Notes: generated by a model not told the origin, from the letters alone. DNA of 64,000 nt from Halobacteriovorax sp. GB3 (GCF_028649655.1 NZ_JAQSLN010000002.1:248001-312000); one strand, 5' to 3'; numbered from the stretch's first letter, positions 54,332-63,955 are shown. A program made the numbers and translations.

Positions 54332-55261
54332 ATGAATACGGTAAATGTCGAACTATTTGGGAAGGATCCAAAAATTGTTAAGGCACTTTCTATCGCAAGA
54401 AATGTTTCGGTTACGAAAGCACCAGTGCTTATCACAGGTGAAGCTGGACTAGGAAAGAAGACACTAGGTCACTTCATTCATGACAGCTCAACAAGAGCAA
54501 ATCAGCAGCTAATGGTCGTAGATTGTTCAGCTGAAGGAAAAGAAGTAGAAAATAAAATTTTAGGTTACAGAGATGAAGAAACAGGTCGTTTCAATCGTGG
54601 TGCTCTCGAAGTTGCTAACGGTGGAACCGTTATCTTTGCAAACATCGACGGACTTGAAGATGAATTTCAAAAGAGATTTCACAAAATTCTAACTGAATTA
54701 TCTGACTATGATATCGATGTAAGAATTGTTGCTACGACAACTAAAAATCTTTCAAAGCTTGTTGGTGCTGGAAGATTTTATAGAGGTCTATATACATTTA
54801 TTTCACCAAACACAATCAATCTTACTCCTCTTAGAGAAAGAGTTGGTGATCTTGAAATGATCGCAAGACATTACATTACAGAACTTTCTTCTGAAGAAGT
54901 TACTCTTAATGACAATGCTCTTAATAAGATTCTAAATCACTACTGGACACATAATGTTCAAGAGCTAAAAGCTGTAATCGAAAGCTCTGTTGCTAATCTT
55001 CAAGATGGTGTTCTTGGGGAAGAAGCTCTAGAGATCGGTGAGAAGAGAGCAGTTAGCATGATTTCTGAAGAAGATTCAGAAGGAATTAGACTAATGTCTC
55101 TTAAAGAAGCTGAAAGACTACTTATTAAGAAAGCTCTTATTCACACAAGTGAAAATAGAACGCAAGCTGCAAAGATCTTAGGTGTTTCTATTAGAACTCT
55201 TAGAAATAAGATCAATGAGTATAGAAACTCAGGAAATGCATACTTCGTAAACTTAAGATAA
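54332..55261 (+). CDS. Regulator with degenerate sigma54-type AAA+ domain and Fis HTH
   Basis: The 309-residue protein aligns with the AAA+ and DNA-binding parts of NtrC relatives but has no receiver domain. Walker A survives as GEAGLGKKT (36-44). The GAFTGA loop that contacts sigma54 is missing (GYRDEETGRFNRGALEVA spans its place), and Walker B reads VIFANID instead of FLDEI, so the acidic pair is lost. LTPLRERVGDLE and the Fis-type HTH (about 258-297, NRTQAAKILGVSIRTLRNKI) are intact. It probably binds DNA without activating sigma54. AGGAGG precedes ATG 54332, and flgB starts 12 bases after its stop. Confidence 0.88.
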   Translation: MNTVNVELFGKDPKIVKALSIARNVSVTKAPVLITGEAGLGKKTLGHFIHDSSTRANQQLMVVDCSAEGKEVENKILGYRDEETGRFNRGALEVANGGTVIFANIDGLEDEFQKRFHKILTELSDYDIDVRIVATTTKNLSKLVGAGRFYRGLYTFISPNTINLTPLRERVGDLEMIARHYITELSSEEVTLNDNALNKILNHYWTHNVQELKAVIESSVANLQDGVLGEEALEIGEKRAVSMISEEDSEGIRLMSLKEAERLLIKKALIHTSENRTQAAKILGVSIRTLRNKINEYRNSGNAYFVNLR

Positions 55262-55273
55262 TAAGGACGATAC

Positions 55274-55681
55274 ATGATTTCGGACGATAAAACTCTACAA
55301 GCACTGGCGACATCACTAAACTTTAGACAGATGAGACAAGAAATCATCAGTTCGAATATCGCTAATGCCGAGACTCCAGGTTACAAAGCAAAGAGACTTG
55401 AATTTGAAGAAGCTCTTGCTCGTGCCCTAGATGTTGATGGAAATTTATCGATGTTGACCTCCGACGAAAAACATCACGATGTTGGAAGTGGTGGTTTTGA
55501 TAATCTTCAGCCTGAAGTCGTAGAAGATTCAAATGGAATCGTTAGTGAAGACGGAAATACAGTTGATAGAGATGCCGAAATGGCAAAAATGGCCGAAAAT
55601 AAAATCATGTACGATGCATCAGTTCAGCTACTGAATAAAAAGCTGGGACTAATGAAATATGCCGTGAGCTCAGAGAGGTAA
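55274..55681 (+). CDS. flgB: Flagellar basal-body rod protein FlgB
   Basis: FlgB is one of the proximal rod proteins that link the MS ring to the drive shaft. The 135-residue protein has the rod signature near the N-terminus, ISSNIANAETPGYKAKRLEFE (given here in part), and a C-terminal helix (YDASVQLLNKKLGLMKYAV). Size is normal. It is followed by flgC after 3 bases. Confidence 0.95.
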   Translation: MISDDKTLQALATSLNFRQMRQEIISSNIANAETPGYKAKRLEFEEALARALDVDGNLSMLTSDEKHHDVGSGGFDNLQPEVVEDSNGIVSEDGNTVDRDAEMAKMAENKIMYDASVQLLNKKLGLMKYAVSSER

Positions 55682-55684
55682 TAA

Positions 55685-56125
55685 ATGGATCTATTAACAA
55701 GTTTGAAAATTAGCTCATCAGGACTATCAGCAACTAGAAAGAGAATGAACGCTATCTCTTCTAACATTGCTAATGCTCAAACGACGAGAACTGCTGAAGG
55801 TGGACCTTACCGTAAGAAAGAAGTTGTTTACGGAGCGGAACCTGCAAGAGAGAACTTTTCAGAAATACTTGAAGGTGAAATTGATGCTCAAGCTCAGTCT
55901 GTCCACGCGACAGAGGTAATTTCAACTAATAAACCACCTATTCTAAAATATGAGCCACATCACCCAGATGCAAATGCACAAGGTTATGTGGCCTATCCTA
56001 ACATTAATGTTATGGAAGAAATGGCCAATATGATCTCAGCTTCAAGAGCATATGAAGCCAATGTTAATACAATGAATACTACGAAGAATATGGCCATGAA
56101 GGCCCTAGAAATCGGTAGAAACTAA
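55685..56125 (+). CDS. flgC: Flagellar basal-body rod protein FlgC
   Basis: FlgC is another proximal rod subunit. The 146-residue protein has the rod signature SSNIANAQTTRT after MNAI, the PYRKKEVVYG stretch, and the C-terminal PNINVMEEMANMISASRAYE followed by an N-N-T-N-like helix. Normal length. It lies between flgB (3-base gap) and fliE (14-base gap). Confidence 0.96.
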   Translation: MDLLTSLKISSSGLSATRKRMNAISSNIANAQTTRTAEGGPYRKKEVVYGAEPARENFSEILEGEIDAQAQSVHATEVISTNKPPILKYEPHHPDANAQGYVAYPNINVMEEMANMISASRAYEANVNTMNTTKNMAMKALEIGRN

Positions 56126-56139
56126 GGGAGAGATAGTTT

Positions 56140-56505
56140 ATGCCAATCAATAATGTTTCATCAATGAACGAAATTTTAAGTAAACATGGTGCTCACGAGT
56201 GGTCTAAGTCCGCTGAGGTGAATATCAAAAAGCCACTTGATTTTAGTGATGTTAACTTTGATGAACTACAAGTTGGTAAAACGAGCCAAAGCTTTAGCGA
56301 CATGCTAAATGCTTCTATTAAAGATGTTAATAAACTGCAAAAGGATGCGGATGTTGCTGTTCAAAAGCTCGCATCTGGACAGTCTAAAAATCTACACGAG
56401 ACAATGCTGGCGGTAGAGAAGGCTGAAATTGCTTTCAAGACGATGAACCAAATTCGTATGAAAGTAATCGACGCCTATAAAGAAGTAATGAGAATGCAAG
56501 TCTAA
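56140..56505 (+). CDS. fliE: Flagellar MS-ring/rod junction protein FliE
   Basis: FliE joins the MS ring to the rod. The 121-residue protein has the typical C-terminal half: SFSDMLNASIKDVNKLQKDAD, LHETMLAVEKAEIAFKTMNQ and the ending KVIDAYKEVMRMQV. The first 40 residues are variable, as expected. It precedes fliF, with a 51-base gap that holds a strong AGGAGG for fliF. Confidence 0.95.
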   Translation: MPINNVSSMNEILSKHGAHEWSKSAEVNIKKPLDFSDVNFDELQVGKTSQSFSDMLNASIKDVNKLQKDADVAVQKLASGQSKNLHETMLAVEKAEIAFKTMNQIRMKVIDAYKEVMRMQV

Positions 56506-56556
56506 TTTAGGCTTGAGTTAGGGCATGAAGCCCGCTAGAGAATCAGGAGGATTCCC

Positions 56557-58221
56557 TTGCAGGACTTTTTAGAAAAAATTATAAGAAATTTCTCGGAATT
56601 TTATCAAAGTCTAGATGCTTCAAAGAAGATCGGTCTTGTCTCAATTTCTGTCTTTATTGTAGGTGTTTTATCGGCACTTATTATTTGGGCATCGAAAACG
56701 AGATTTGAAGTCCTTTATACAGATCTTAATAAAGAAGATTCAAAGAAAATTGCTGTCATCCTTGAGCAGAACAAGATTGATTATCAACTGACAAATGATG
56801 GTAAAACAATCATGATTCCAGAGGACATGGTAGAAGTATGGAGACTTCAACTTGCAACGAAAGGTGTGAACTTTTCGGGAACAGTTGGTTATGAAGTTTT
56901 CGATAAGCAATCATTTGGAACGACAAGTTTCGTTCAAAAAGTAAATAAGCAAAGAGCACTTGAAGGTGAGCTGATCAAGACGATTACTTATCTTAGAGGA
57001 GTTAAAAGGGCCAGAGTTCACCTTTCAATCCCTGAATCAAGTCCATTTGCCTCTGAGAAAAAACCACCTTCTGCTTCAGTTGTCCTAGAGCTTAATAGAG
57101 GTGTTGTTCTTACTGAAACTGAAATTAGAGGAATCGGCTCACTTGTTTCATCTACTGTTGAAGGAATGAGAACTGAAAATGTCGTCATTCTAGATCATAG
57201 GGGTAAGAAGCTTTCTGATAATATCGGCGATATTATGACAGCTAATACGGCGAATCGTTTAGCTCTTGAATCAAAGTTAAACAGCCAGTATGAATCTCAA
57301 ATTGAAGAAATTCTAAGTAAAGTTGTTGGTGCGGGTAAAGTTATTGCGAAGGTAACTGTTAAGCTAGATTACACCGAATCTGTATCGACGAGTACAGAAT
57401 ATGATTCAGAAAATAAAGCTGTTCTATCCGAAGTTGCGAATGTTCAAAAACTAAATGGTTCAAGACCATCTCCACAAGGAATTCCTGGAGCGAGATCAAA
57501 TGTTCCAGGTGAGCAACCGCAACCAGGTATCCCTGAGACGAGAAATAATGTCGATAAATCTCTGACGACAAGAAACTATAATGTTCCAACTAAGATTACG
57601 AAGTCGAAAAAACCAACGGCATCTGTGAATAATATTTCAGCTGCTGTTATGATCGATGGAAAGATGGTTCCTATGAAAGGTGAGGGTGGACAGACTGTTA
57701 TGCAGTATGAGCCATGGTCGGAAGCTGATATCGCCAACTTTCAAGCGATTGTTGCTTCAACACTTGGGATTGACAATAAAAGAGGTGATAAAATTGTTAT
57801 TAAAAATATGCAATTTCATCACGAAGATATGGAAGGTGTTGAAGCTCTGATGCGAGAGCGTGAAAATAGAGAACTTCTTAAAAACATAGTAAAATATGTA
57901 GCAGTTGGTCTCGTTATCTCACTTTTCTTCTTCCTTGTTGTTAGACCATTTATTCAGTGGATTACTGATAACACGGTTGAGACTGTTGAAGACTTTCTTC
58001 CTAAGACTCTTGAAGAGCTTGAGAAGGTACAGGCTAACCAGAAACTTCCTGGACTTGAAGATGCTCTTCCTCAGATTGAAGAAAAACTCAATCCAGAGAA
58101 GATTGAAGGAAATATGCTACGTGAGAAGATTATCTCTCTGGTAGAAGGAAACCCTGGTAAAGCAGCACAAATCCTTCATGAAATGATTCATGCAAATGAG
58201 TCGGATAAACAAATCGCTTAA
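56557..58221 (+). CDS. fliF: Flagellar MS-ring protein FliF
   Basis: FliF forms the membrane and supramembrane ring on which the rotor and export gate assemble. The 554-residue protein has one N-terminal membrane helix (about 22-46), and the ring-building region with YTDLNKEDSKKIAVILEQNK and ARVHLSIPESSPF. A proline/asparagine-rich variable part and a second membrane helix near 445-470 follow, then a C-terminal FliG-binding tail. It starts at TTG 56557, supported by AGGAGG six bases upstream; no ATG lies close. Length is normal. Confidence 0.96.
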   Translation: MQDFLEKIIRNFSEFYQSLDASKKIGLVSISVFIVGVLSALIIWASKTRFEVLYTDLNKEDSKKIAVILEQNKIDYQLTNDGKTIMIPEDMVEVWRLQLATKGVNFSGTVGYEVFDKQSFGTTSFVQKVNKQRALEGELIKTITYLRGVKRARVHLSIPESSPFASEKKPPSASVVLELNRGVVLTETEIRGIGSLVSSTVEGMRTENVVILDHRGKKLSDNIGDIMTANTANRLALESKLNSQYESQIEEILSKVVGAGKVIAKVTVKLDYTESVSTSTEYDSENKAVLSEVANVQKLNGSRPSPQGIPGARSNVPGEQPQPGIPETRNNVDKSLTTRNYNVPTKITKSKKPTASVNNISAAVMIDGKMVPMKGEGGQTVMQYEPWSEADIANFQAIVASTLGIDNKRGDKIVIKNMQFHHEDMEGVEALMRERENRELLKNIVKYVAVGLVISLFFFLVVRPFIQWITDNTVETVEDFLPKTLEELEKVQANQKLPGLEDALPQIEEKLNPEKIEGNMLREKIISLVEGNPGKAAQILHEMIHANESDKQIA

Positions 58222-58239
58222 TGGTAAAGGAGAACCGTT

Positions 58240-59268
58240 GTGAGTAAGAATTTAGATCCAGATGTAGAATACTCCCTGCTTACCGGGCAGGACAAAGCAG
58301 CACTGCTTTTGAGTTCTCTTGGAGTAACAACGACACAGTTAATCTTTTCTTATATGAAGGATAACGATGTAAAACGAATGATTAATGCGATGGCAAACAT
58401 TCGTCGTGCTCCAATTTGGATGATTAAAAGAGTTCTAGAAGAATTCTACTCACAGCTTAATGAAGAGAACGATCTCCTATTCTCTGAAAACTCTGGGCGT
58501 GACTTTATCGTTAATGCTCTTGGTGAAGATAGAGCGAAGCAACTTCTTGGTCAGATTGTTGATGTTGGAGCTTCAAACACACTTGAATCTCTTGAGCTTG
58601 TAGATACAAGAACTCTTGCTAACTTCCTTATTAATGAACACCCTCAGACGATTGCCTTAATTGTCGCTCACCTGAATCCAGAAAGAAAAGTAGACGTCCT
58701 AAGACGTCTTCCGGAAGGACTTCAGGCAGAGGTTGTTCTTAGGGTGGCAAACCTTGACCACGTATCACCAGAACTCATTGCTCAACTTGATGATGTTCTT
58801 AAAACTGAGCTTAGTACTCTTGGCTCAATCGATACGAATCAACTTGGTGGTGTTGAACCTATCGCTGATATGCTTAACCTTATGGATAAGAACAGTGAGA
58901 AGAACATCATGGGAAGAGTTGAAGAGAAAGATCCTGAGCTTGCTGAAGAAATTAGAAAACTCATGTTCGTATTTGAAGACCTTGTCTATGTTGATGACAA
59001 AGGGATTCAAAACCTTCTTAAAGAAGTTGATGGTCAAAAACTTGTTATTGCTCTTAAAACAGCGCCAGAAGATGTTAAAACTAAACTCTTTAAGAACATG
59101 TCAAATAGAGCGGCTACACTTCTCAAGGAAGACCTCGAGACGCTTGGGCCAACGAAGTTATCAGATGTTGAAAAAGCTCAAGCTGAAATTGTACAGAAAG
59201 CAAAAGATCTTGAATCTCAAGGTAAAGCATTTATCTCTCGTGGTGGAGACTCAGACGCTCTCGTTTAA
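58240..59268 (+). CDS. fliG: Flagellar motor switch protein FliG
   Basis: FliG is the rotor subunit that interacts with the stator and sets rotation with FliM/FliN. The 342-residue protein has the armadillo-like domains with NEHPQTIALIVAHLNP (EHPQ motif), PEGLQAEVVLRVANLDHV, and the C-terminal torque-generating helices with KDPELAEEIRKLMFVFEDL and MSNRAATLLKEDLETLG. GTG 58240 has AGGAG nine bases upstream. Normal length. Confidence 0.96.
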   Translation: MSKNLDPDVEYSLLTGQDKAALLLSSLGVTTTQLIFSYMKDNDVKRMINAMANIRRAPIWMIKRVLEEFYSQLNEENDLLFSENSGRDFIVNALGEDRAKQLLGQIVDVGASNTLESLELVDTRTLANFLINEHPQTIALIVAHLNPERKVDVLRRLPEGLQAEVVLRVANLDHVSPELIAQLDDVLKTELSTLGSIDTNQLGGVEPIADMLNLMDKNSEKNIMGRVEEKDPELAEEIRKLMFVFEDLVYVDDKGIQNLLKEVDGQKLVIALKTAPEDVKTKLFKNMSNRAATLLKEDLETLGPTKLSDVEKAQAEIVQKAKDLESQGKAFISRGGDSDALV

Positions 59269-59289
59269 TTAGAGCACTAAAGGATAATA

Positions 59290-60093
59290 ATGGATTTTGA
59301 TGTTAAAAATTACGAGTTTCAATCTTTCTCTGGATCTAAGTTAAAAGACGGGGAAGTTTCTGATTTCGAGTTTAGTAACTTGGAAGGAAAGACGATTGAA
59401 CAAATTGAGCGTCATCAACAGATTATTAAATCTGAAAGAAAAGTTGCTCGAACATCAAATTTCAATATTTCTCCGATTGTTAGACATCACAGAGGAATTC
59501 AAGATCAGGAAGAAGCTGAAACTGAAAGACGTATTCAAGATGAAGTAGAACGTCGTGTTGCTGCTATTCAAGAACAAGCTTATGCCGATGGGTATGATAA
59601 AGGTGTTCAAATTGGTCGAGAAGAGGTTTACGAGCAAACAATTAAGCAGACTGAAGAGAAGTTAGAAACTCTTTCTGCAATTATTAATGATGTTCTTGTT
59701 TCACAAGAAGACATATTACAAAATCAAAAGCTTCAAATCTATTCACTAGTTAAGACACTGTCTAAATGGGTCATTTTGAAAGAATTAGAAGATGATGGGC
59801 AATATATTGAACGCCTTTTAGAAAAGCTTATTCTTGAAATGCAAACAAAGAAGAATCTTCTTATTCGCGTTGATCAAAAAGATTTTGAACAAATGCCTGA
59901 AGTTCTCGAACATGTTCAAAAGAGATTAGGGGAGCTCGTCAATGTAAGAGTTGAGACAGACTATGACATTGAGGGGCCAGGAATTGTCCTAGAGTCTGAA
60001 AATGGAATTATCAACGGGACAATCGAGGAACAATTTAAAAGCCTATCGAAACTATTTGAAAGTGTTGGAGTAATTGAAGATGCCAACGAATAA
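59290..60093 (+). CDS. fliH: Flagellar export ATPase regulator FliH
   Basis: FliH holds the FliI ATPase and docks it to the C ring. The 267-residue protein has a charged helical middle (RIQDEVERRVAAIQEQAYADGYDKGVQIG, written here in part) with the FliH-typical A-x-x-x-G spacing, and a C-terminal domain (LLIRVDQKDFEQMPEVLEHV and PGIVLESENGIINGTIEEQF) that binds FliI. Its 3' end overlaps the fliI start, indicating coupling. Confidence 0.92.
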   Translation: MDFDVKNYEFQSFSGSKLKDGEVSDFEFSNLEGKTIEQIERHQQIIKSERKVARTSNFNISPIVRHHRGIQDQEEAETERRIQDEVERRVAAIQEQAYADGYDKGVQIGREEVYEQTIKQTEEKLETLSAIINDVLVSQEDILQNQKLQIYSLVKTLSKWVILKELEDDGQYIERLLEKLILEMQTKKNLLIRVDQKDFEQMPEVLEHVQKRLGELVNVRVETDYDIEGPGIVLESENGIINGTIEEQFKSLSKLFESVGVIEDANE

Positions 60094-61441
60094 TATCCTC
60101 GATTTAGAAGCAATTCATAAAGCCTACGAATATGCGACTCCCTATCAAAAAATTGGAAAGGTGAGAGCATCGAAGGGAATGCTTTATGAAATTAATTTGG
60201 CAAGAGCCGTTATTGGTTCCAATGTTGAATTTGTAACAGAGTTTGGTGACTCTTGTTTAGGAGAAGTTGTTTCTATTGATGGTAACCGTTGTTTGGCGAT
60301 GCCGTATTCTGAAATTTCTGGAATAAATTCTGAAACAAAAGTTTATTTAAAAGATTTAACAACAACGATAAGAATTTCTCATGAGATGATTGGTCGTGTT
60401 ATTGATTTCCAAGGTAATCCTATCGATGGTAAAGGGCCAATAGAAAACTTTGTCGAAAGTAGAAGTATTTTTGGAAAACCGATTAATCCTCTGGAACGAC
60501 CTCCAATTCGCGAACAACTCGACACTGGAGTAAATGCAATCAATTGTTTTATGACTGCAGGAAAAGGTCAGAGAATGGCGATTATGGCCGGGTCTGGTGT
60601 AGGTAAGTCTGTTACCTTAGGAATGATTGCAGAAAATTCTTCGGCCGATGTTAACGTTATCGCCCTCATCGGAGAGCGTGGTCGTGAGGTTCTTGAATTT
60701 ATTGAATCAGACTTAGGTCCAGAAGGACTTAAAAAGTCGATTGTTGTTGTGGCAACTTCTGATACATCTCCTTTGATTCGTATGAAAGCTGCTTATGTCG
60801 CAACGACATTATCAGAATATTTTCGTGATCAAAATAATGATGTTCTTCTTATGATGGATTCAATCACACGTTTTGCTATGGCAAATCGTGAAATTAGTTT
60901 AAGTGCCGGAGATCCTCCAGGACAAAAAGGTTATACGCCATCTGTTTTTGCTCAATTACCAAAACTGATGGAAAGAGCTGGAACAAAAGCTGGAGCAGGA
61001 ACAATTACTGGAATCTATACTGTCCTTGTTGAAGGGGGAGATATGGATGAACCTATTGCTGACGCGGTTCGAGGGATTTCTGATGGTCACATCATTCTCT
61101 CTCGTGATCTCGCATCAAAGAACCAATTTCCTGCCATCGATATTCTTCAATCTCTTTCAAGGGTTATGAATAAAGTTGTTTCAAGTGAGCATCGAGTTGT
61201 TGCCGGTCACTTAAGAGACCTTCTAGCTTCATACAAAGAAAGTGAAGATCTCATTAGTGTAGGAGCTTATGCTAGAGGATCGAATCCTAAAGTAGATAAG
61301 GCCTTATCTATTTATGATGAACTTATGGATCTTATGAAGCAATTTCAAGGAATGAGTGAACCAATGACGATGGAAGAACTTTATGATCGTATGGTTGATT
61401 TAGCGAGAAAAGCTGAGCAAAGTATACAACCAGTAGGATAA
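60080..61441 (+). CDS. fliI: Flagellum-specific ATPase FliI
   Basis: FliI is the F1-beta-like ATPase of the flagellar type III export apparatus. From ATG 60080 it has 453 residues, with Walker A AGSGVGKS, the GERGREVLEFIE motif and Walker B VLLMMDSITRFAMANREI. The ASxKNQFPAID region and PSVFAQLPKLMERAG follow. The frame is open from TTG 60074, but the ATG has better spacing from GGAG at 60067-60070. It overlaps fliH by 14 bases. Confidence 0.95.
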   Translation: MPTNNILDLEAIHKAYEYATPYQKIGKVRASKGMLYEINLARAVIGSNVEFVTEFGDSCLGEVVSIDGNRCLAMPYSEISGINSETKVYLKDLTTTIRISHEMIGRVIDFQGNPIDGKGPIENFVESRSIFGKPINPLERPPIREQLDTGVNAINCFMTAGKGQRMAIMAGSGVGKSVTLGMIAENSSADVNVIALIGERGREVLEFIESDLGPEGLKKSIVVVATSDTSPLIRMKAAYVATTLSEYFRDQNNDVLLMMDSITRFAMANREISLSAGDPPGQKGYTPSVFAQLPKLMERAGTKAGAGTITGIYTVLVEGGDMDEPIADAVRGISDGHIILSRDLASKNQFPAIDILQSLSRVMNKVVSSEHRVVAGHLRDLLASYKESEDLISVGAYARGSNPKVDKALSIYDELMDLMKQFQGMSEPMTMEELYDRMVDLARKAEQSIQPVG

Positions 61442-61450
61442 GGATATTAG

Positions 61451-61909
61451 ATGCCTAAGAAGTTTAAATTTAAATTAGAAGGGCTATTAAAGGTTCGAGA
61501 ATTTAAAGAGAAAAAGATCAAGATTGAGCTTGGTGAACTTCTTAAGGAAATGAATGACGTAGAAGATAGAATTCGTGTTCTTAAAGATGAGATTGCGCAG
61601 ACCTATGAGGCACAAGAGGCTTTCGTTGCTGAGCCCGCAGCTGGGAGAATGATTCAATTCTTTCCTGCATTTATTGAGGCCAAAAATAACGATATAAAAA
61701 ATAATGAGAACCTCCTTTACTCTCTTAAACGAAAATATGATGAAAAAGTTCAAGAGATGAGTAAGGCCAAGGGTGACGTTAAAATTATGGAAAACTTCAA
61801 AGAAAAAAAGAAGACTGAACATTATAAAGAAATAGAAAAGAAGTTATTAGAGGCCATTGAAGAACATACAATGGCCAAGAAATTTAGAGAAAAGGGAGAA
61901 AATCTCTAA
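61451..61909 (+). CDS. fliJ: Flagellar export chaperone FliJ
   Basis: FliJ is a coiled-coil stalk that links FliI to the export gate and escorts chaperones. The 152-residue protein is nearly all helix, begins KFKFKLEGLLKVREFKEKK, as FliJ does, and has long heptad stretches of Lys/Glu. Sequence identity in this family is low, so the call rests on size, coiled coil and position between fliI and the motE-like gene, whose ATG overlaps its stop (TAATG). Confidence 0.87.
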   Translation: MPKKFKFKLEGLLKVREFKEKKIKIELGELLKEMNDVEDRIRVLKDEIAQTYEAQEAFVAEPAAGRMIQFFPAFIEAKNNDIKNNENLLYSLKRKYDEKVQEMSKAKGDVKIMENFKEKKKTEHYKEIEKKLLEAIEEHTMAKKFREKGENL

Positions 61910-62454
61910 TGAAAAAAATAATTTGTCTCCTCGCCTTAAGTTTATGCTTACAGACGATGGCCAATGAAAATAAAGATTCAGACAAGCTTTCTTTTACTAA
62001 AGAAGAATTTAAAAAAGCTGTCATGGATGAGTTAAGTAAGAAGATGAAGCAAACTGGTCGTGGTAACATGATTGATTTTTCGAAAAGTCTTATAAAAAAA
62101 GAAGAGGAACTCAAAGAAAAAGAACTTGCGATCTCTAAGAGAGAGGAGCAGTTAAAACTTAATGAAAAGCAGTTTGTCTCTCGTGTAGAAGCTTTCAAGC
62201 AAGAACAATCGAAGTTCATTGCCTGCCTTGATGAAGTTGATAAGAAGGCCAATGATCGCATTGCTCATATGGTAAGTATTGTCTCTGGAATGAGACCACA
62301 AAAAGCCGCAGATCTACTATCTGAACAGGAAGCTGAAATTTCTGTAAAAATAATTAGTGAATTAGATGGAGCTAAGAGCGCGAAAATATTCAATTTAATG
62401 GATAAGGAAATATCTGCCCGGCTTCAAAAATTATACCTAAAGATGAAAAAATAA
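61909..62454 (+). CDS. MotE-like periplasmic coiled-coil protein with MgtE-N domain
   Basis: The 181-residue product has a signal peptide (KIICLLALSLCLQTMA) and a coiled coil (about 60-105). A C-terminal MgtE intracellular-N-like domain follows, with VSIVSGMRPQKAADLLSEQ and ELDGAKSAKIFNLMDKEISARL. This architecture matches MotE, a periplasmic chaperone for the stator protein MotC in some alphaproteobacteria, and similar proteins sit between fliJ and fliK in other bacteria. It overlaps fliJ by one base. The name is by architecture only. Confidence 0.82.
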   Translation: MKKIICLLALSLCLQTMANENKDSDKLSFTKEEFKKAVMDELSKKMKQTGRGNMIDFSKSLIKKEEELKEKELAISKREEQLKLNEKQFVSRVEAFKQEQSKFIACLDEVDKKANDRIAHMVSIVSGMRPQKAADLLSEQEAEISVKIISELDGAKSAKIFNLMDKEISARLQKLYLKMKK

Positions 62455-62487
62455 TACAGTGTGTTACCGGTGGGTAAGGAAAAATAA

Positions 62488-63951
62488 ATGTTACAAGGAA
62501 ATATCTTAGCAAATTTAACAGCAATGAAAGGAGCAAAGGCTACTAAGGGTAGCGCTGTAAACTCTGATCAATTGCTCTTAAATAATGAAGGAGCTCTTCA
62601 AGGGGAGAATGCTCTTTTTTCTAAGGTACTAAAGCTTGTTAACTCAGATGCTTCCCCAGAGACGATCATTAATTTTCTAAATGAAGAAGGGAAGGGATTA
62701 AATAAAGAAGATAAGTCACTTCTTTTCGATATGGTTTCTCAAAAGCTTGAAGCAGAAGATAGTTCATTAGAAACTCTTTCTAAAGAAGCACAATCAATTC
62801 TTAAAGAAAGTGATTTTGCTCAAAATACTTTAGCGAGAGAAGTGAATCAAAAATCAATACCAACTCAAACAAATGGTAATGACCTCCTCGCAAAACTTAA
62901 AACAGATTCACCTGAAGTTAAGTTAAATGAGCTTCAAGAGGCAACACAAAATTCAAATAAAGAATCAATTAAGGGTGAAGGAAATATTCTAAGCTCTATT
63001 TTAAAAACAAAGTCTCCTAAGGCGAATGCTGAAAATAATGAGTTAACAAAATTATTTAAGAATATGCCTGTTAGCGAGTCTGCAAAGTTAGATTCTGAAC
63101 AAGTTGGAAAAGATTCAAGCAAGCTTAAATTAATCAAAAGCGGTGAAGATTTTCTTGAAAATAGAAAGTTCATTAATAAAAAGAATATTCAGACCACTGA
63201 ATTGTTGAAAAACTCTAGTGAAGGCAAGAGTATTCGTAACTTCAGTGGTATTACAAAATTTCAACAAGAGCAGTCTGTTCTTGAAAATGGAATCATCAAG
63301 ACTGATAAAAAAGAAGTTATGAAGAGTTTAAAAGGTAGCTCTTCAGCTGATGGTGAAATGAAAATTGATATGGCCTTACAGGGGCAAGCTAAAACTGCTT
63401 CAGAATTAGGTCTATTAACAAATGATGGTATTAAGCCACTTCAAGCTAAGACTGCATCAGTTGAAGCTAGTGTTCAAAATAAAGTCATTGATCTCACTAG
63501 TATGAATCCAACCGATACAGAGCAAATGATTCAAAAAATTTCTGATTATGTCGTTCAATCAAGAGTACAAAATGCTGATCGTCTAGATCTTACAGTTAAG
63601 CATGACTCTCTTGGGCAATTCAATATTCAAGTAAATAAACAATCAAATTCTGAGTTCGTCGATTTACAGATTAAAACGGCAACAGCAGAAGGAAATCAGT
63701 TCTTTGCAAAGAACGAAGTTGAACTATTAAAACACCTTTCACAAAAAGGTGTTAAAATTCAAGATATTAAAATTGCAATGAATGATGCTCCTCAAATGGC
63801 ATCAAATACTAAAGAATCTTCTGATAATTCTTCGTTCAATCAAAACCAAGGTGATAGTCGTTTTCAAAGACAGGATCAGCAAAGTTCAGATAGAGGAAGT
63901 GAGAGAAGAAGACAACTTTGGCAAGAATATCAAGAAAGGCTAGGGGCTTAA
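62488..63951 (+). CDS. fliK: Flagellar hook-length control protein FliK
   Basis: FliK measures hook length and switches export specificity. The 487-residue protein has a long, low-complexity, Lys/Ser/Asn-rich N-terminal ruler and a conserved C-terminal domain (about 360-440), DRLDLTVKHDSLGQFNIQVNK (in part), matching the L-x-P-x-x-LG-x-x-x-V core of the Flg_hook domain, followed by LLKHLSQKGVKIQDIKIAM. The Gln/Ser/Arg-rich tail is variable. It is followed by flgD after 4 bases. Confidence 0.88.
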   Translation: MLQGNILANLTAMKGAKATKGSAVNSDQLLLNNEGALQGENALFSKVLKLVNSDASPETIINFLNEEGKGLNKEDKSLLFDMVSQKLEAEDSSLETLSKEAQSILKESDFAQNTLAREVNQKSIPTQTNGNDLLAKLKTDSPEVKLNELQEATQNSNKESIKGEGNILSSILKTKSPKANAENNELTKLFKNMPVSESAKLDSEQVGKDSSKLKLIKSGEDFLENRKFINKKNIQTTELLKNSSEGKSIRNFSGITKFQQEQSVLENGIIKTDKKEVMKSLKGSSSADGEMKIDMALQGQAKTASELGLLTNDGIKPLQAKTASVEASVQNKVIDLTSMNPTDTEQMIQKISDYVVQSRVQNADRLDLTVKHDSLGQFNIQVNKQSNSEFVDLQIKTATAEGNQFFAKNEVELLKHLSQKGVKIQDIKIAMNDAPQMASNTKESSDNSSFNQNQGDSRFQRQDQQSSDRGSERRRQLWQEYQERLGA

Positions 63952-63955
63952 TTAG

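Noticed and set aside
56506-56556. Attenuator hairpin between fliE and fliF
   Set aside because: GGGC-ATGAA-GCCC is only four pairs and has no T run; the spacer is explained by the AGGAGG for the fliF TTG start.
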